Notes under the pieces: model-generated | What the model was told of the DNA's origin: nothing | Database searches by the model: none | What the model saw: the letters and a program-made list of their open reading frames with translations, nothing else | Assembly (NCBI GenBank): GCA_900554925.1 | Contig: USJG01000001.1 | Location: 40,420-104,419 of the forward strand | DNA: 64,000 nucleotides | Direction of reading: 5' to 3' | DNA from: an uncultured Lachnospiraceae bacterium | GTDB taxonomy: Bacteria; Bacillota; Clostridia; Lachnospirales; Lachnospiraceae | Program-made: the position numbers and the translations under genes | Part shown: positions 36,294-44,668 of the stretch, one piece after another | Position numbering within the stretch: position 1 is the stretch's first letter | Layout: every line of letters begins with the position of its first letter

Positions 36294-38103
36294 ATTAAAA
36301 AGCAACAGGCGGCTATGGAACTGTATTATATATATGTTAATTGCAGTGGTTGGATGTATTGCAGTGGTTTTTCTGATCGGACAATTACGTTCTGACGATC
36401 AAGCGGAAATATCTTCTGATATGGATTCGGATGAAAGTATTGTACAAAGTCTGGAACAAGTGGAAGAAATCTATTATCCACAGGGAATATATGTGGAATT
36501 AGGAAGTACTGATTCTCATCCAGTTCAAATGTTTCAAAGAGATAAGCAATGTTATTTTTTGCTGCCCTCCTGTGCAACAGAGGCTGAGCTTTCCCTGTAT
36601 TATAAAGACGATTACAAATTAAGCATTAATGGAGAGTATTTTGATAATGGAGCTGTAATTTCTGATATAGCGTGGGGAAAAACAAATACACTGGTTATTG
36701 AACAGGAAGATAAAACATATGAATATGAACTTGTATTTTTGCATTCTGAGAATATACCTGCTGTGTTTGTAAATACCAAGTCAGGAAACATGGAACATAT
36801 ATACGAGGAAAAGGGAAATGGGGAGCCTGGGAATGTTACAATTTTGCTGCAGGATGGAACAGAAAATTATGCGGGAAGTATGGAAAAAATCAAGGGAAGA
36901 GGAAACTATTCATGGTCAAGAAGCAAGAAATCGTTTGTCATGACGCTGGAGAACGCGTCTGATCTTTTAAACATGGGAGAAGCATATAAGTGGATATTAC
37001 TGGCTAACGTGGATGATGGTTCTTATATGCGTAATAAAATTACCTTTGATGTAGCAAGAGAGCTTGGCATTGAATATGTGACAGATGCAGAATTTGTAGA
37101 TCTTTATTTGAACGGTGAATATGCAGGAAGTTATTATTTGTGTGAAAAGATAGAGGTTGCCCCGGGGAGAGTTTATCTACAGGAAGGAAGCACACAGAAC
37201 TATATGATTGAATTGGACAATTATCTGGGTGAGGATTCAACCTTTATTTCGGATTCGGGAGTTAAGGTATCCATTCATTTTCCGGAGAATGCTACCGAGG
37301 AGCAGAATGCTGAAATTGCACAATTGTTTCAAAAGATTGAAAACGCAGTGCTTGCGGAAGACGGAATTGATCCGCTAACAGGCAAATATTATACAGAGCT
37401 GATTGATGTTGATGGATTAACTAAGAGATACCTGATTGACGAAATGGGTAAACTGGATGATGGATGGGATGGAAGCAGTTATTGGTATACCAGGGATGAT
37501 GGAAAATTGTATGCAGGACCGGTATGGGACTATGAACTTAGCCTTGGAAATGTCCCCCCCTGGTTTGCGGGTGATGAAAATCCGCAGGGACTTAGAGAAA
37601 TAAAAATTTCCAATTGGTATGCAGCCTTATATCAAAAAGAAGATTTTTATGAAAATATGGTAGAAACATATAATTCACAAATGGTTCCAATACTTAATAC
37701 TATGTTGGAGATACGAATTGATGAATATGCAGAAGAAATTAAAGCGTCAGCGCAAATGGACAGCGTTATTTATCAAGGAGAAAATTTTTATTTACCCTAT
37801 AAAAGCCTGGACGGACAGGTTAAGGCCCTTAAATCATTTATTGAAAAGAGGATGGAGTTTTTAGATGAAATCTGGAATCAGGGGATGATTTATCACGAAG
37901 TGCGCCTGGAATCGGAGGGAAGTGGTGTTATAACATATTATTATGTGAAGGATGGAGAATGTTTGGACACATTGCCATATCTTTTCGAAGATGGCAGCAG
38001 TTTTACAGGATGGTATTATCAAAATGGGCAGAAATTCAGCCCTTTCTATCCGGTCTATGAAGATATGACTATTATTGGAAAGTGGAATGAAGAGAATGGA
38101 TGA
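36277..38103 (+). CDS. Membrane-anchored CotH kinase-family protein
   Basis: The 608-residue protein has a membrane helix (13-36), a linker, a small beta domain (~65-155) and a CotH domain. The CotH domain has KGRGNYSW (206-213), WILLANVDDGSYMRNKI (239-255), YLCEKIEV and GPVWDYELSLGN (414-425). The last holds the metal-binding Asp expected for this atypical kinase fold. In Bacillus CotH phosphorylates spore coat proteins. Residues ~540-605 form a small repeat (EDGSSFTGWYYQNGQKF) like the InlB/Listeria-Bacteroides repeat, which may bind the wall. It overlaps the upstream CotH-like gene by 17 bases. Its target could be a protein or a glycan. Confidence 0.85.
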   Translation: MNYMDRLKSNRRLWNCIIYMLIAVVGCIAVVFLIGQLRSDDQAEISSDMDSDESIVQSLEQVEEIYYPQGIYVELGSTDSHPVQMFQRDKQCYFLLPSCATEAELSLYYKDDYKLSINGEYFDNGAVISDIAWGKTNTLVIEQEDKTYEYELVFLHSENIPAVFVNTKSGNMEHIYEEKGNGEPGNVTILLQDGTENYAGSMEKIKGRGNYSWSRSKKSFVMTLENASDLLNMGEAYKWILLANVDDGSYMRNKITFDVARELGIEYVTDAEFVDLYLNGEYAGSYYLCEKIEVAPGRVYLQEGSTQNYMIELDNYLGEDSTFISDSGVKVSIHFPENATEEQNAEIAQLFQKIENAVLAEDGIDPLTGKYYTELIDVDGLTKRYLIDEMGKLDDGWDGSSYWYTRDDGKLYAGPVWDYELSLGNVPPWFAGDENPQGLREIKISNWYAALYQKEDFYENMVETYNSQMVPILNTMLEIRIDEYAEEIKASAQMDSVIYQGENFYLPYKSLDGQVKALKSFIEKRMEFLDEIWNQGMIYHEVRLESEGSGVITYYYVKDGECLDTLPYLFEDGSSFTGWYYQNGQKFSPFYPVYEDMTIIGKWNEENG

Positions 38104-38113
38104 GGATAAGATA

Positions 38114-38548
38114 ATGATAAAAAGAATTATGGATGAAAACAGGGAACTGGCGATAGTTATAAGAAATGATTATCATGAAGAAGGAATTCATTTTTTGACA
38201 GAAGGAGATTATTCACAACAATTAGCATATATGCATCACCCAAAAGGGAAGATTATTGATGCACATATCCATAATCATGAAGAAAGAAGTATTGTTTTGA
38301 CTCAGGAAGTGCTGATGATCAAAAAGGGGATTCTGAGAGTAGATTTTTACAAAGAAAATTATTCGTATTTAGAGAGCATATTGCTGTATGCAGGCGATAT
38401 TATTCTTCTTGCATCGGGAGGTCATGGATTTGAAGTGATCGAGGAAGTGGAAATGGTAGAAATCAAACAGGGACCATATTTAGGGGAACGAGACAAAACC
38501 AGATTTAAAGGTATAGATGCTTCTGAGGTTGTAATTCAAGGAGAATAA
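38114..38548 (+). CDS. Cupin-fold protein of unknown function
   Basis: From ATG 38114 (144 residues; TGAGGATAAGATA upstream; earlier in-frame starts at 38075-38096 overlap the CotH gene) the protein shows a single cupin barrel. HPKGKIIDAHIHNHEERSI supplies three His and a Glu in cupin motif 1, and AGDIILLASGGHGFEV supplies the His of motif 2. The C-terminal tail GPYLGERDKTRF is characteristic of a family found in surface-glycan loci. It does not look like FdtA/QdtA ketoisomerases. A metal-dependent sugar isomerase/epimerase or a lyase role is possible, but I cannot assign one. Confidence 0.7.
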   Translation: MIKRIMDENRELAIVIRNDYHEEGIHFLTEGDYSQQLAYMHHPKGKIIDAHIHNHEERSIVLTQEVLMIKKGILRVDFYKENYSYLESILLYAGDIILLASGGHGFEVIEEVEMVEIKQGPYLGERDKTRFKGIDASEVVIQGE

Positions 38549-38552
38549 TCAT

Positions 38553-39725
38553 ATGAAAAAAATAGCAGTTTATCTTACAGGAAGGCCTGATAATGGTGGC
38601 TCATACCAATACTGGAGGGCAGTACTAAAGGCGTTGGCGCAAATTGACAGAAGCAAATATCGTGTAACAGTATACTCTCCATATAAAGATTGGGAAAATA
38701 TTGCTGATAAATTGGGTGTAAGTTTTCAATCAGTGTATAATAATTTGAACACTATTCAAAAAATATTTGTCTATGGTTTTCCAAGACTGCTGCCCAAATG
38801 TATGATTAAAAAATTTAGTATTTTATGGGATCCTTTTGTGAAAGAGCTAAAAAAAGATAAGCCAGATTTATGGATTGGGCAAACCACTGCAATAGGAGAA
38901 GAATTACTGGAAATTCCTACAATAATACCTATTTTTGACTTGATGCACAGGTATCGCAGAGATATCACCGAATTACAAGAAAAATATAAAGAGAGAGAAA
39001 AATTATATACTTATCAATGTAAACATGCTGCCATGATACTTGTAGATTCGGAAGTTGGAAAGCAGCATGTTTTGGAATGCTATGGAGGCGTTGCAGAGGA
39101 TTTAACGGATAAAATTCGTATATTGCCTTTTATTCCGCCAGATTATATTTATGAAGAACAGAAGAGCATGGAATTTGACCATGAAATTTTTGATAAATAT
39201 ATTTTTTATCCAGCCCAGTTTTGGACACATAAAAATCATAAGCGTCTTTTGGAAGCGATTAAACAGCTCAAAAATAGAGGGATTATTGTAAATCTGATAT
39301 TAGTTGGATCCGAACAAAATAATGAGAGAGCGGTAGCGGATTTAATTAATGATTATGGACTTCAAGATCAGGTGAAAATTTTGGGATATGTGAATAATTC
39401 CGAGATGATTTATCTATACAAGCATGCCCGGGCATTAGTTATGCCTACTTTGTTCGGGCCAACCAATATTCCACAGTTAGAGGCCTTTGAACTTGGATGT
39501 CCGGTAGCAACTTCTAATATTTATGGTATACCTGAACAGGTGGGAGATGCTGCCCTTTTATTTAATCCTGAGAGTGTGGATGAAATTGCAGGATGTATTG
39601 AAAAACTGTGGGAAGATGACAAACTTTGCACTGAATTAATAGAAAAAGGAGAAAAAAGAGCAGCAAAGTGGGGGCAAAAGGAGTTTACAGAAATTTTATT
39701 AGAATATATTAGTGAAATGATATGA
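38553..39725 (+). CDS. GT4 family glycosyltransferase
   Basis: The 390-residue GT-B enzyme has VYLTGRPDNGGSYQYW (donor loop), DLWIGQTTAIGEELLEIPTI and PIFDLMHRYRRD in the N-terminal domain. The C-terminal domain has YPAQFWTHKNHKRLLEAI and MPTLFGPTNIPQLEAFELGCPVATS. The FYPAQFWTHKNH and FGPTNIP..EA motifs are those of the GT4 mannosyltransferase-like group. The first Glu of E-x7-E is Gly here, as in that group. AAGGAGAATAATCAT precedes the ATG. Donor unknown. Confidence 0.86.
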   Translation: MKKIAVYLTGRPDNGGSYQYWRAVLKALAQIDRSKYRVTVYSPYKDWENIADKLGVSFQSVYNNLNTIQKIFVYGFPRLLPKCMIKKFSILWDPFVKELKKDKPDLWIGQTTAIGEELLEIPTIIPIFDLMHRYRRDITELQEKYKEREKLYTYQCKHAAMILVDSEVGKQHVLECYGGVAEDLTDKIRILPFIPPDYIYEEQKSMEFDHEIFDKYIFYPAQFWTHKNHKRLLEAIKQLKNRGIIVNLILVGSEQNNERAVADLINDYGLQDQVKILGYVNNSEMIYLYKHARALVMPTLFGPTNIPQLEAFELGCPVATSNIYGIPEQVGDAALLFNPESVDEIAGCIEKLWEDDKLCTELIEKGEKRAAKWGQKEFTEILLEYISEMI

Positions 39726-39743
39726 AATAAGAGGAGTACAAAA

Positions 39744-40508
39744 ATGGAAGTGTTTAAGGATTATGCATATTATTACAATCTGTTTTATGGCGATAAGGAT
39801 TATGCTAATGAAGCCAACCAGGTAAAAAAGTTAATAGGTAAGTTCGGAGGCGATAAAAAGATTTCTACAATCCTTAATATGGGGTGTGGAACTGGAAGGC
39901 ATGACTTTGAATTGTGTAAATTGGGATATAGGACAAGCGGTATTGATATTAGCGAAGGAATGATAGAGATTGCCAACAGGACAAAAGAAAAGTCGTACTA
40001 TAATCCGGACTTTAAAGTGGCAGATATCAGAGATTATGAACCAGTTAAAAAGTATGATGCAGTTATATCTATGTTTCATGTGATAAGCTATCAAAATGAA
40101 AACGAAGACGTGTTGAAGGCATTTGGAACAGCGTCAAAGGCACTTGATCCAGGCGGCCTGTTTATTTTTGATGTGTGGTATGGCCCAGGGGTACTGACAG
40201 ATAAGCCAGCAGTACGAGTGAAACAAGTGGAAGATAGTGATAATATTTTGATTCGTTATGCCAATCCGATTATGCACGTGGATAAAAATGTAGTTGATGT
40301 ATGCTATGATGTGCTTATTATTGATAAAAAGAATTTTACAGTAAAGGAAATTAAAGAAGTGCATAATATGAGATATTTCTTTGCACCGGAAATAGAGCTT
40401 ATGCTGGAAAACTCAGGGTTTACCTTGACAGCATGTTTGGATTGTAATACTCTTGAAAAGACGGATTTTAATAGCTGGACAGCATATTTTATTGCTGTTA
40501 AGAAATGA
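39744..40508 (+). CDS. Class I SAM methyltransferase, possible sugar N-methyltransferase
   Basis: The 254-residue protein opens VFKDYAYYYNLFYGDKDYANEA, the start seen in sugar N-methyltransferases of the TylM1/DesVI type. It has motif I ILNMGCGTGRHDFEL and the acidic loop GIDIS. VISMFHVISYQ and ALDPGGLFIFDVWYGPG are further SAM-domain motifs. Motif I has MGCGTG in place of the DVGCGTG consensus. It lies directly upstream of a perosamine-synthase-like aminotransferase, so methylation of the 4-amino group of that sugar is a reasonable hypothesis. O-methylation is the alternative. AGAGGAGTACAAAA precedes the ATG. Confidence 0.8.
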   Translation: MEVFKDYAYYYNLFYGDKDYANEANQVKKLIGKFGGDKKISTILNMGCGTGRHDFELCKLGYRTSGIDISEGMIEIANRTKEKSYYNPDFKVADIRDYEPVKKYDAVISMFHVISYQNENEDVLKAFGTASKALDPGGLFIFDVWYGPGVLTDKPAVRVKQVEDSDNILIRYANPIMHVDKNVVDVCYDVLIIDKKNFTVKEIKEVHNMRYFFAPEIELMLENSGFTLTACLDCNTLEKTDFNSWTAYFIAVKK

Positions 40509-40518
40509 GGAGAAAAGT

Positions 40519-41631
40519 ATGGAATTTATACCTGTAAATACACCGCTTCTGAACGGAAATGAGAAGAAATATTTATGTGAATGTGTTGAAACCGGTTGGA
40601 TTTCTTCAGAGGGAAGTTTTGTCAAAAGACTTGAAACGGGAATAGCAGACTATGTGGGAAGAAAATATGGTATTGCAGTATGCAATGGATCCGTTGCATT
40701 AGACCTTGCAGTAGAAGCATTACAGCTTGAGCAGGGAGATGAGGTTATTATGCCGACATTTACCATTATATCCTGTGCGGCATCACTGGTAAGAAAAGGG
40801 ATTAAGCCTGTTCTGGTAGATGCAGACCCTAAGACATGGAATATGGACGTGTCTCAAATAGAAGATAAGATTACAGACAAAACCAAGGCAATCATGGTAG
40901 TTCATTTGTATGGTTTACCAGTAGATATGGATGTTGTCATAGATATTGCAAACAGGCATCATTTGTATATTATCGAAGATGGAGCAGAGGCGCATGGGCT
41001 TGAGTACAAGGGCAAAAAATGTGGCAGCTTTGGAGATATTAGTGCTATGAGTTTTTATCCCAATAAGCATATTACTACAGGAGAAGGCGGTATGGTGCTG
41101 GTTGATGATGAGAAGTTGAAAGAGCGATGCAATTCGTTTCGAAATCTTTGTCATTCACCTGGCAGAAGGTTCTATCATGAGGAGTTGGGATATAACTTTC
41201 GTATGTCAAATATTCAGGCTGCAGTAGGGGTAGCGCAGTTGGAAAAAATTGAGGAACACTTAAAACTGAAACGGGCATTAGGGGCAAGTTATCAGGAAAA
41301 ACTTAAAAATGTTGAAGGATTACAGCTTCCGGTAGAAAGAACTGATTATGCAGAAAATCTGTATTGGGTATTTGGAATAGTACTGGATGAAAGTATACCT
41401 ATGAATGCCATAGACATGATGAGTAAGCTGGCGAAGAGAAATATAGGGTGTCGTCCGTTTTTTTATCCCATGCATTTACAGCCTGTATTCAGAAAGATGG
41501 GCCTGTTTGCAGGAGAATCATATCCTGTGGCAGAAAAGTTGGGAGAACGCGGATTCTATGTGCCTAGTGGCTTGACGGTTACGGAAGAACAGAGAGAATA
41601 TATTGCAGAACAAGTAATAGCATGTTTATAA
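40519..41631 (+). CDS. DegT family aminotransferase, perosamine-synthase-like
   Basis: ATG 40519 is supported by TGAGGAGAAAAGT (370 residues); the frame runs upstream to 40453 inside the methyltransferase gene. The PLP enzyme begins FIPVNTPLLNGNEKKYLCE and has ETGWISSEGSFV, CNGSVALDLAVEAL, the cofactor Asp in IIEDGAEAHG (D154) and the Schiff-base Lys in SFYPNKHITTGEGG (K183). The GWISSEG and SFYxNKxITTGEGG blocks are typical of GDP-perosamine synthases (RfbE/Per) and 4-keto-6-deoxysugar aminotransferases. GDP-mannose 4,6-dehydratase is not in the window, so the sugar base (GDP-, UDP- or dTDP-) is not certain. Confidence 0.86.
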   Translation: MEFIPVNTPLLNGNEKKYLCECVETGWISSEGSFVKRLETGIADYVGRKYGIAVCNGSVALDLAVEALQLEQGDEVIMPTFTIISCAASLVRKGIKPVLVDADPKTWNMDVSQIEDKITDKTKAIMVVHLYGLPVDMDVVIDIANRHHLYIIEDGAEAHGLEYKGKKCGSFGDISAMSFYPNKHITTGEGGMVLVDDEKLKERCNSFRNLCHSPGRRFYHEELGYNFRMSNIQAAVGVAQLEKIEEHLKLKRALGASYQEKLKNVEGLQLPVERTDYAENLYWVFGIVLDESIPMNAIDMMSKLAKRNIGCRPFFYPMHLQPVFRKMGLFAGESYPVAEKLGERGFYVPSGLTVTEEQREYIAEQVIACL

Positions 41632-41671
41632 CATGGTAATGTTTGAATAGAAGATGAACATTAGGAGGATA

Positions 41672-42553
41672 ATGATAGAAATGAAAGATACGCCTGTTTT
41701 TTCAGTAATAATACCAACGTTTAACAGAGAGAAAATATTGAGTAGAGCGATAGACAGTATTTTGGCACAAACCTTTGGTGATTTTGAACTGATTATTGTG
41801 GACGATGGATCAATAGATAAGACAGGAGAACTTGTAAGAAATTATAAAGACGAACGAATCAAATATGTTTATAAAGAAAATGGAGGACAGAATTCAGCGC
41901 TTAATGTGGGACTGAAAGAAGCCAGAGGTCGCTTTGTTGCTTTTTGCGACTCAGATGACACATGGATGCCATTAAAACTTGAGCGTACTTATGAAAAATA
42001 CATGGAGGATGAGGATGTCAGTGTAGTATATTGCTGGACTGGCATTGAGAGAAATGGTCAAGTAGAATTAGCCAGAAATGATTATTTAGAAGGCAATATT
42101 TATAAAGAAGTATTAACACAAGGTTATCTTACATCACCAACATTTTTGTCATGTAAGAAAAGCTGTTTTGAAACAATAGGAGAGTTTGATTTAAAGGTAA
42201 TTAACTGTCAAGATGATGATTTTTGCTTTAATCTGTGCAGATATTTTAAGGTTGCATTAATAAAAGAAATACTTGGAGTTTATTATAGTGATGTAGATAA
42301 CCGAAAGAGTTCAATGAAAAAAACAGCAGCAGACAGTTACTTATTTTTGTGGGAGAAGCATAAGGATGAAGTTTTGAGAGTATGTGGTAAGGAGGTTTTA
42401 GCAGACAGATATTTTAAGGCGTCTATGAAATACCTGATGATAAAAGATTTTGAAAAGGCAAAAGAAATTTATCATAGGGCAATCAGTAATAATAATATTA
42501 AGCTGTTAAATAAAATTAAGTGGTGGAGTTTATATATAAGAAGTTTGGTTTGA
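41672..42553 (+). CDS. GT2 family glycosyltransferase
   Basis: This GT-A enzyme shows FSVIIPTFNREKILSRAID, VDDGSIDKTGEL (DDGS 44-47), NGGQNSALNVGLKEARG and CDSDDTWMPLKLE (DSDD 93-96). The start is uncertain: ATG 41672 has AGGAGG only 3 bases away, ATG 41681 has it 12 bases away, and ATG 41654 has only a weak site; 41672 gives 293 residues. The C-terminal ~80 residues are helical (FEKAKEIYHRAISNNNIKLLN), resembling a TPR-like pair. From here to ~46800 the DNA is visibly richer in A and T. Confidence 0.85.
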   Translation: MIEMKDTPVFSVIIPTFNREKILSRAIDSILAQTFGDFELIIVDDGSIDKTGELVRNYKDERIKYVYKENGGQNSALNVGLKEARGRFVAFCDSDDTWMPLKLERTYEKYMEDEDVSVVYCWTGIERNGQVELARNDYLEGNIYKEVLTQGYLTSPTFLSCKKSCFETIGEFDLKVINCQDDDFCFNLCRYFKVALIKEILGVYYSDVDNRKSSMKKTAADSYLFLWEKHKDEVLRVCGKEVLADRYFKASMKYLMIKDFEKAKEIYHRAISNNNIKLLNKIKWWSLYIRSLV

Positions 42554-42567
42554 AAGGATGCCTTAAT

Positions 42568-43542
42568 ATGTATAAGTTAAGGAATATCATGCTAATTAAT
42601 AGAATTAGAAGAAAATACAAAACAATCAAAAGAGAGAAAAGGGATAATAGGATTTTTTATATTATTAAAAGAGATGATCCCAATGTGGGTATATTTTCTT
42701 GTATTTTGACATTTTTGTCACATTTGCGTTATGCAGAAGAGAAGGGATATATTCCGGTAATAGATATGATGAATTTTGATAATGAATATCTATATGAAGA
42801 TGATATTGGTAAAAAGAACGCATGGGAATTTTATTTTCAACAACCAGCACAAGTTTCTCTGGATATAGCTTATAGTAGTAAAAAAGTAAAAATGTCTAAT
42901 GGACATTTTAAAGAAGAATATATGCCCAGTGAAGCATTCTTAAACAGTAGAAAAGCAGATGACTATATGTTGTGGAAGAATTTGTGGGACAAGTATATTC
43001 ACTATAATAGTGAAACTCAAAAGTATTTAGAGGAAGAATATAAAGCAATATATAACCAATGTGGAGGAGAAAGTATTTTGGGTGTTTTGTGCAGGGGAAC
43101 AGACTATTTTCACTATACAAAAGCACAAAGCGGAGATCATATTACAGAAAAATTAAACTTGGTTATAGAAAAAGTGCGAAAAACTGCCAAAGAAAGACAA
43201 TGTAAATGGATATTTCTGGCAACGGAAGATAAAGATATTTTACAAATGTTCATCGATGCTTTCGGTAAAAGCTGTATTTACATAGATGACGAAAGGTTGA
43301 ACTCAAAGGAAGAAAAGTTATTGGGACAAGCATGGAAAGAAAATCATATTGATTTAAGAAAAAAAGGATTGAATTATATTTTGAATTTTTATATATTATC
43401 GCATTGTAAATGTTTTGTTGGAACAAGAACCAGTGCATCTGTATTTTTACCAATAGTCGGAAATATGGAATATATGTTTTTCTATGACTTAGTTAATATC
43501 GAAAGAGAAATAGAAGGAGAATTTAATGAAGGATGCTGCTAA
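42568..43542 (+). CDS. Fucosyltransferase-like GT-B protein
   Basis: From ATG 42568 (AAAGGATGCCTTAAT upstream; the frame opens at 42520) the protein has 324 residues. It resembles the fucosyltransferase superfamily that uses GDP-fucose (GT11/GT23/GT65 clan). IIKRDDPNVGIFSCILTFLSHLRYAEEKG resembles the N-terminal glycine/acceptor loop (seen as NVGIFSCILTFL), LCRGTDY (174-180) stands for HxRRGDY, and CKCFVGTRTSASVFLP matches the third block. The catalytic Arg-Gly pair is kept but His is replaced by Cys. It is divergent, so the donor may not be GDP-fucose. The end overlaps the next gene by 17 bases. Confidence 0.55.
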   Translation: MYKLRNIMLINRIRRKYKTIKREKRDNRIFYIIKRDDPNVGIFSCILTFLSHLRYAEEKGYIPVIDMMNFDNEYLYEDDIGKKNAWEFYFQQPAQVSLDIAYSSKKVKMSNGHFKEEYMPSEAFLNSRKADDYMLWKNLWDKYIHYNSETQKYLEEEYKAIYNQCGGESILGVLCRGTDYFHYTKAQSGDHITEKLNLVIEKVRKTAKERQCKWIFLATEDKDILQMFIDAFGKSCIYIDDERLNSKEEKLLGQAWKENHIDLRKKGLNYILNFYILSHCKCFVGTRTSASVFLPIVGNMEYMFFYDLVNIEREIEGEFNEGCC

Positions 43543-44668
43543 AAATCCTGTTATATTAAGTATTTGCATTCCCACACTTGGAGGAAGTGATAGACTGGAA
43601 ACAGGACTAAAAAGGATACTCAGTTATCAGGGAGAGGATATTGAAATTATTATTTCTGATAATGATAGTGAAGGGAAATTGCAAGAAGTTATTGATAAAT
43701 TTTCGGATAAAAGATTACATTATTATGCAAATGAACATAATTACGGACCTTTCTATAATTGGATTAAAGTACTGACATACGGGAAAGGGAAGTACTTGTT
43801 AACATTAAACGATAATGATTGGATTCTTAATGACAATCTGCCAGAAATTTTAAATTTTTTGGACGAAGAAGAAGCTAGTGTAATTGTAAGTAATGCAAGA
43901 AATAATGGAGGGATTTCATATACTGAGGGTGCAAGAAATGGATATAGCTGTACAGGTGAAGAAACGCATCCCAGTTGCTTTATGATAAAGAAAGATAAAT
44001 TTTGCCTGATTAAGGATGTTATTTCATTAAAAGACAAAGTGCAGTCATATGTGCAATGTACTTTAGCACTTATTTGTTGCAAAAATGATAAGGTTTGTAT
44101 TAATAGAAAAATAGGTATTATCGAAATGCCTAATCAAGATTATTATATTTCCCATATAGGAAGAGCCACTAAGGAAATAACGGGAACAAATGGAGGCTTT
44201 TACTATACGCCTGCAGGCGCATTGGCAATGCTTAGTGGTTATATTGATATTTGTAAGACTTACTACTCTGTCAATGAATTAAATCGAATGATACCATATT
44301 TATATAAGGCACAGTTAAAAAGAGCAACGGTTGAGTATAAGGCTAGTTCTACAAGTAAAGTCATGACGATTCGATATGGACTTCCATACAGAACGGACAT
44401 AAATTTAAATAAAGAAAGAAAGTTATTTTATAAAAATACGAAAAAATTACTGCTAGAAGGGAACTATAGTAGGGGAGTTAAAGCAAAGGTTTGGCTTTTT
44501 ACTCTTTGGGATAAATATAGTACAGATATAAAATTAATGATTAGTGGATTAGAAGAAACAATTCATTATTGTGTGGAAAGATATTCATGGGCTAAGCAAA
44601 TTCAAAAAAGCTGGAGAGTAATAAGAGACAAGGTAAAACATAAATTAAAAAGGAGTGAAAACAAGTGA
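43526..44668 (+). CDS. Divergent GT2-like glycosyltransferase
   Basis: The 380-residue protein has a GT-A start ILSICIPTLGGSDRLETGL, ISDNDSEGK (44-47) and LTLNDNDWILNDN (NDND 95-98) at the places of DDGS and DxD. Motif sequences are unusual (NDND instead of DxDD), and the C-terminal ~130 residues are strongly basic (KAKVWLFTLWDKYSTDIKL, DKVKHKLKRSENK). It starts inside the previous gene after AGAAGGAGAATTTA. The AT content is very high (line 44401 has 11 G/C in 60). Activity as a transferase is likely but the donor is unknown. Confidence 0.75.
   Translation: MKDAAKNPVILSICIPTLGGSDRLETGLKRILSYQGEDIEIIISDNDSEGKLQEVIDKFSDKRLHYYANEHNYGPFYNWIKVLTYGKGKYLLTLNDNDWILNDNLPEILNFLDEEEASVIVSNARNNGGISYTEGARNGYSCTGEETHPSCFMIKKDKFCLIKDVISLKDKVQSYVQCTLALICCKNDKVCINRKIGIIEMPNQDYYISHIGRATKEITGTNGGFYYTPAGALAMLSGYIDICKTYYSVNELNRMIPYLYKAQLKRATVEYKASSTSKVMTIRYGLPYRTDINLNKERKLFYKNTKKLLLEGNYSRGVKAKVWLFTLWDKYSTDIKLMISGLEETIHYCVERYSWAKQIQKSWRVIRDKVKHKLKRSENK

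Noticed and set aside
38114..38548. FdtA/QdtA-type dTDP-sugar 3,4-ketoisomerase
   Set aside because: It is a cupin of similar size but lacks the GG.H.H...Q block and its neighbours do not require 3,4-ketoisomerisation.
40453..40518. Upstream extension of the aminotransferase frame
   Set aside because: The extension lies inside the methyltransferase gene and ATG 40519 has a strong GAGGAG site at good spacing.
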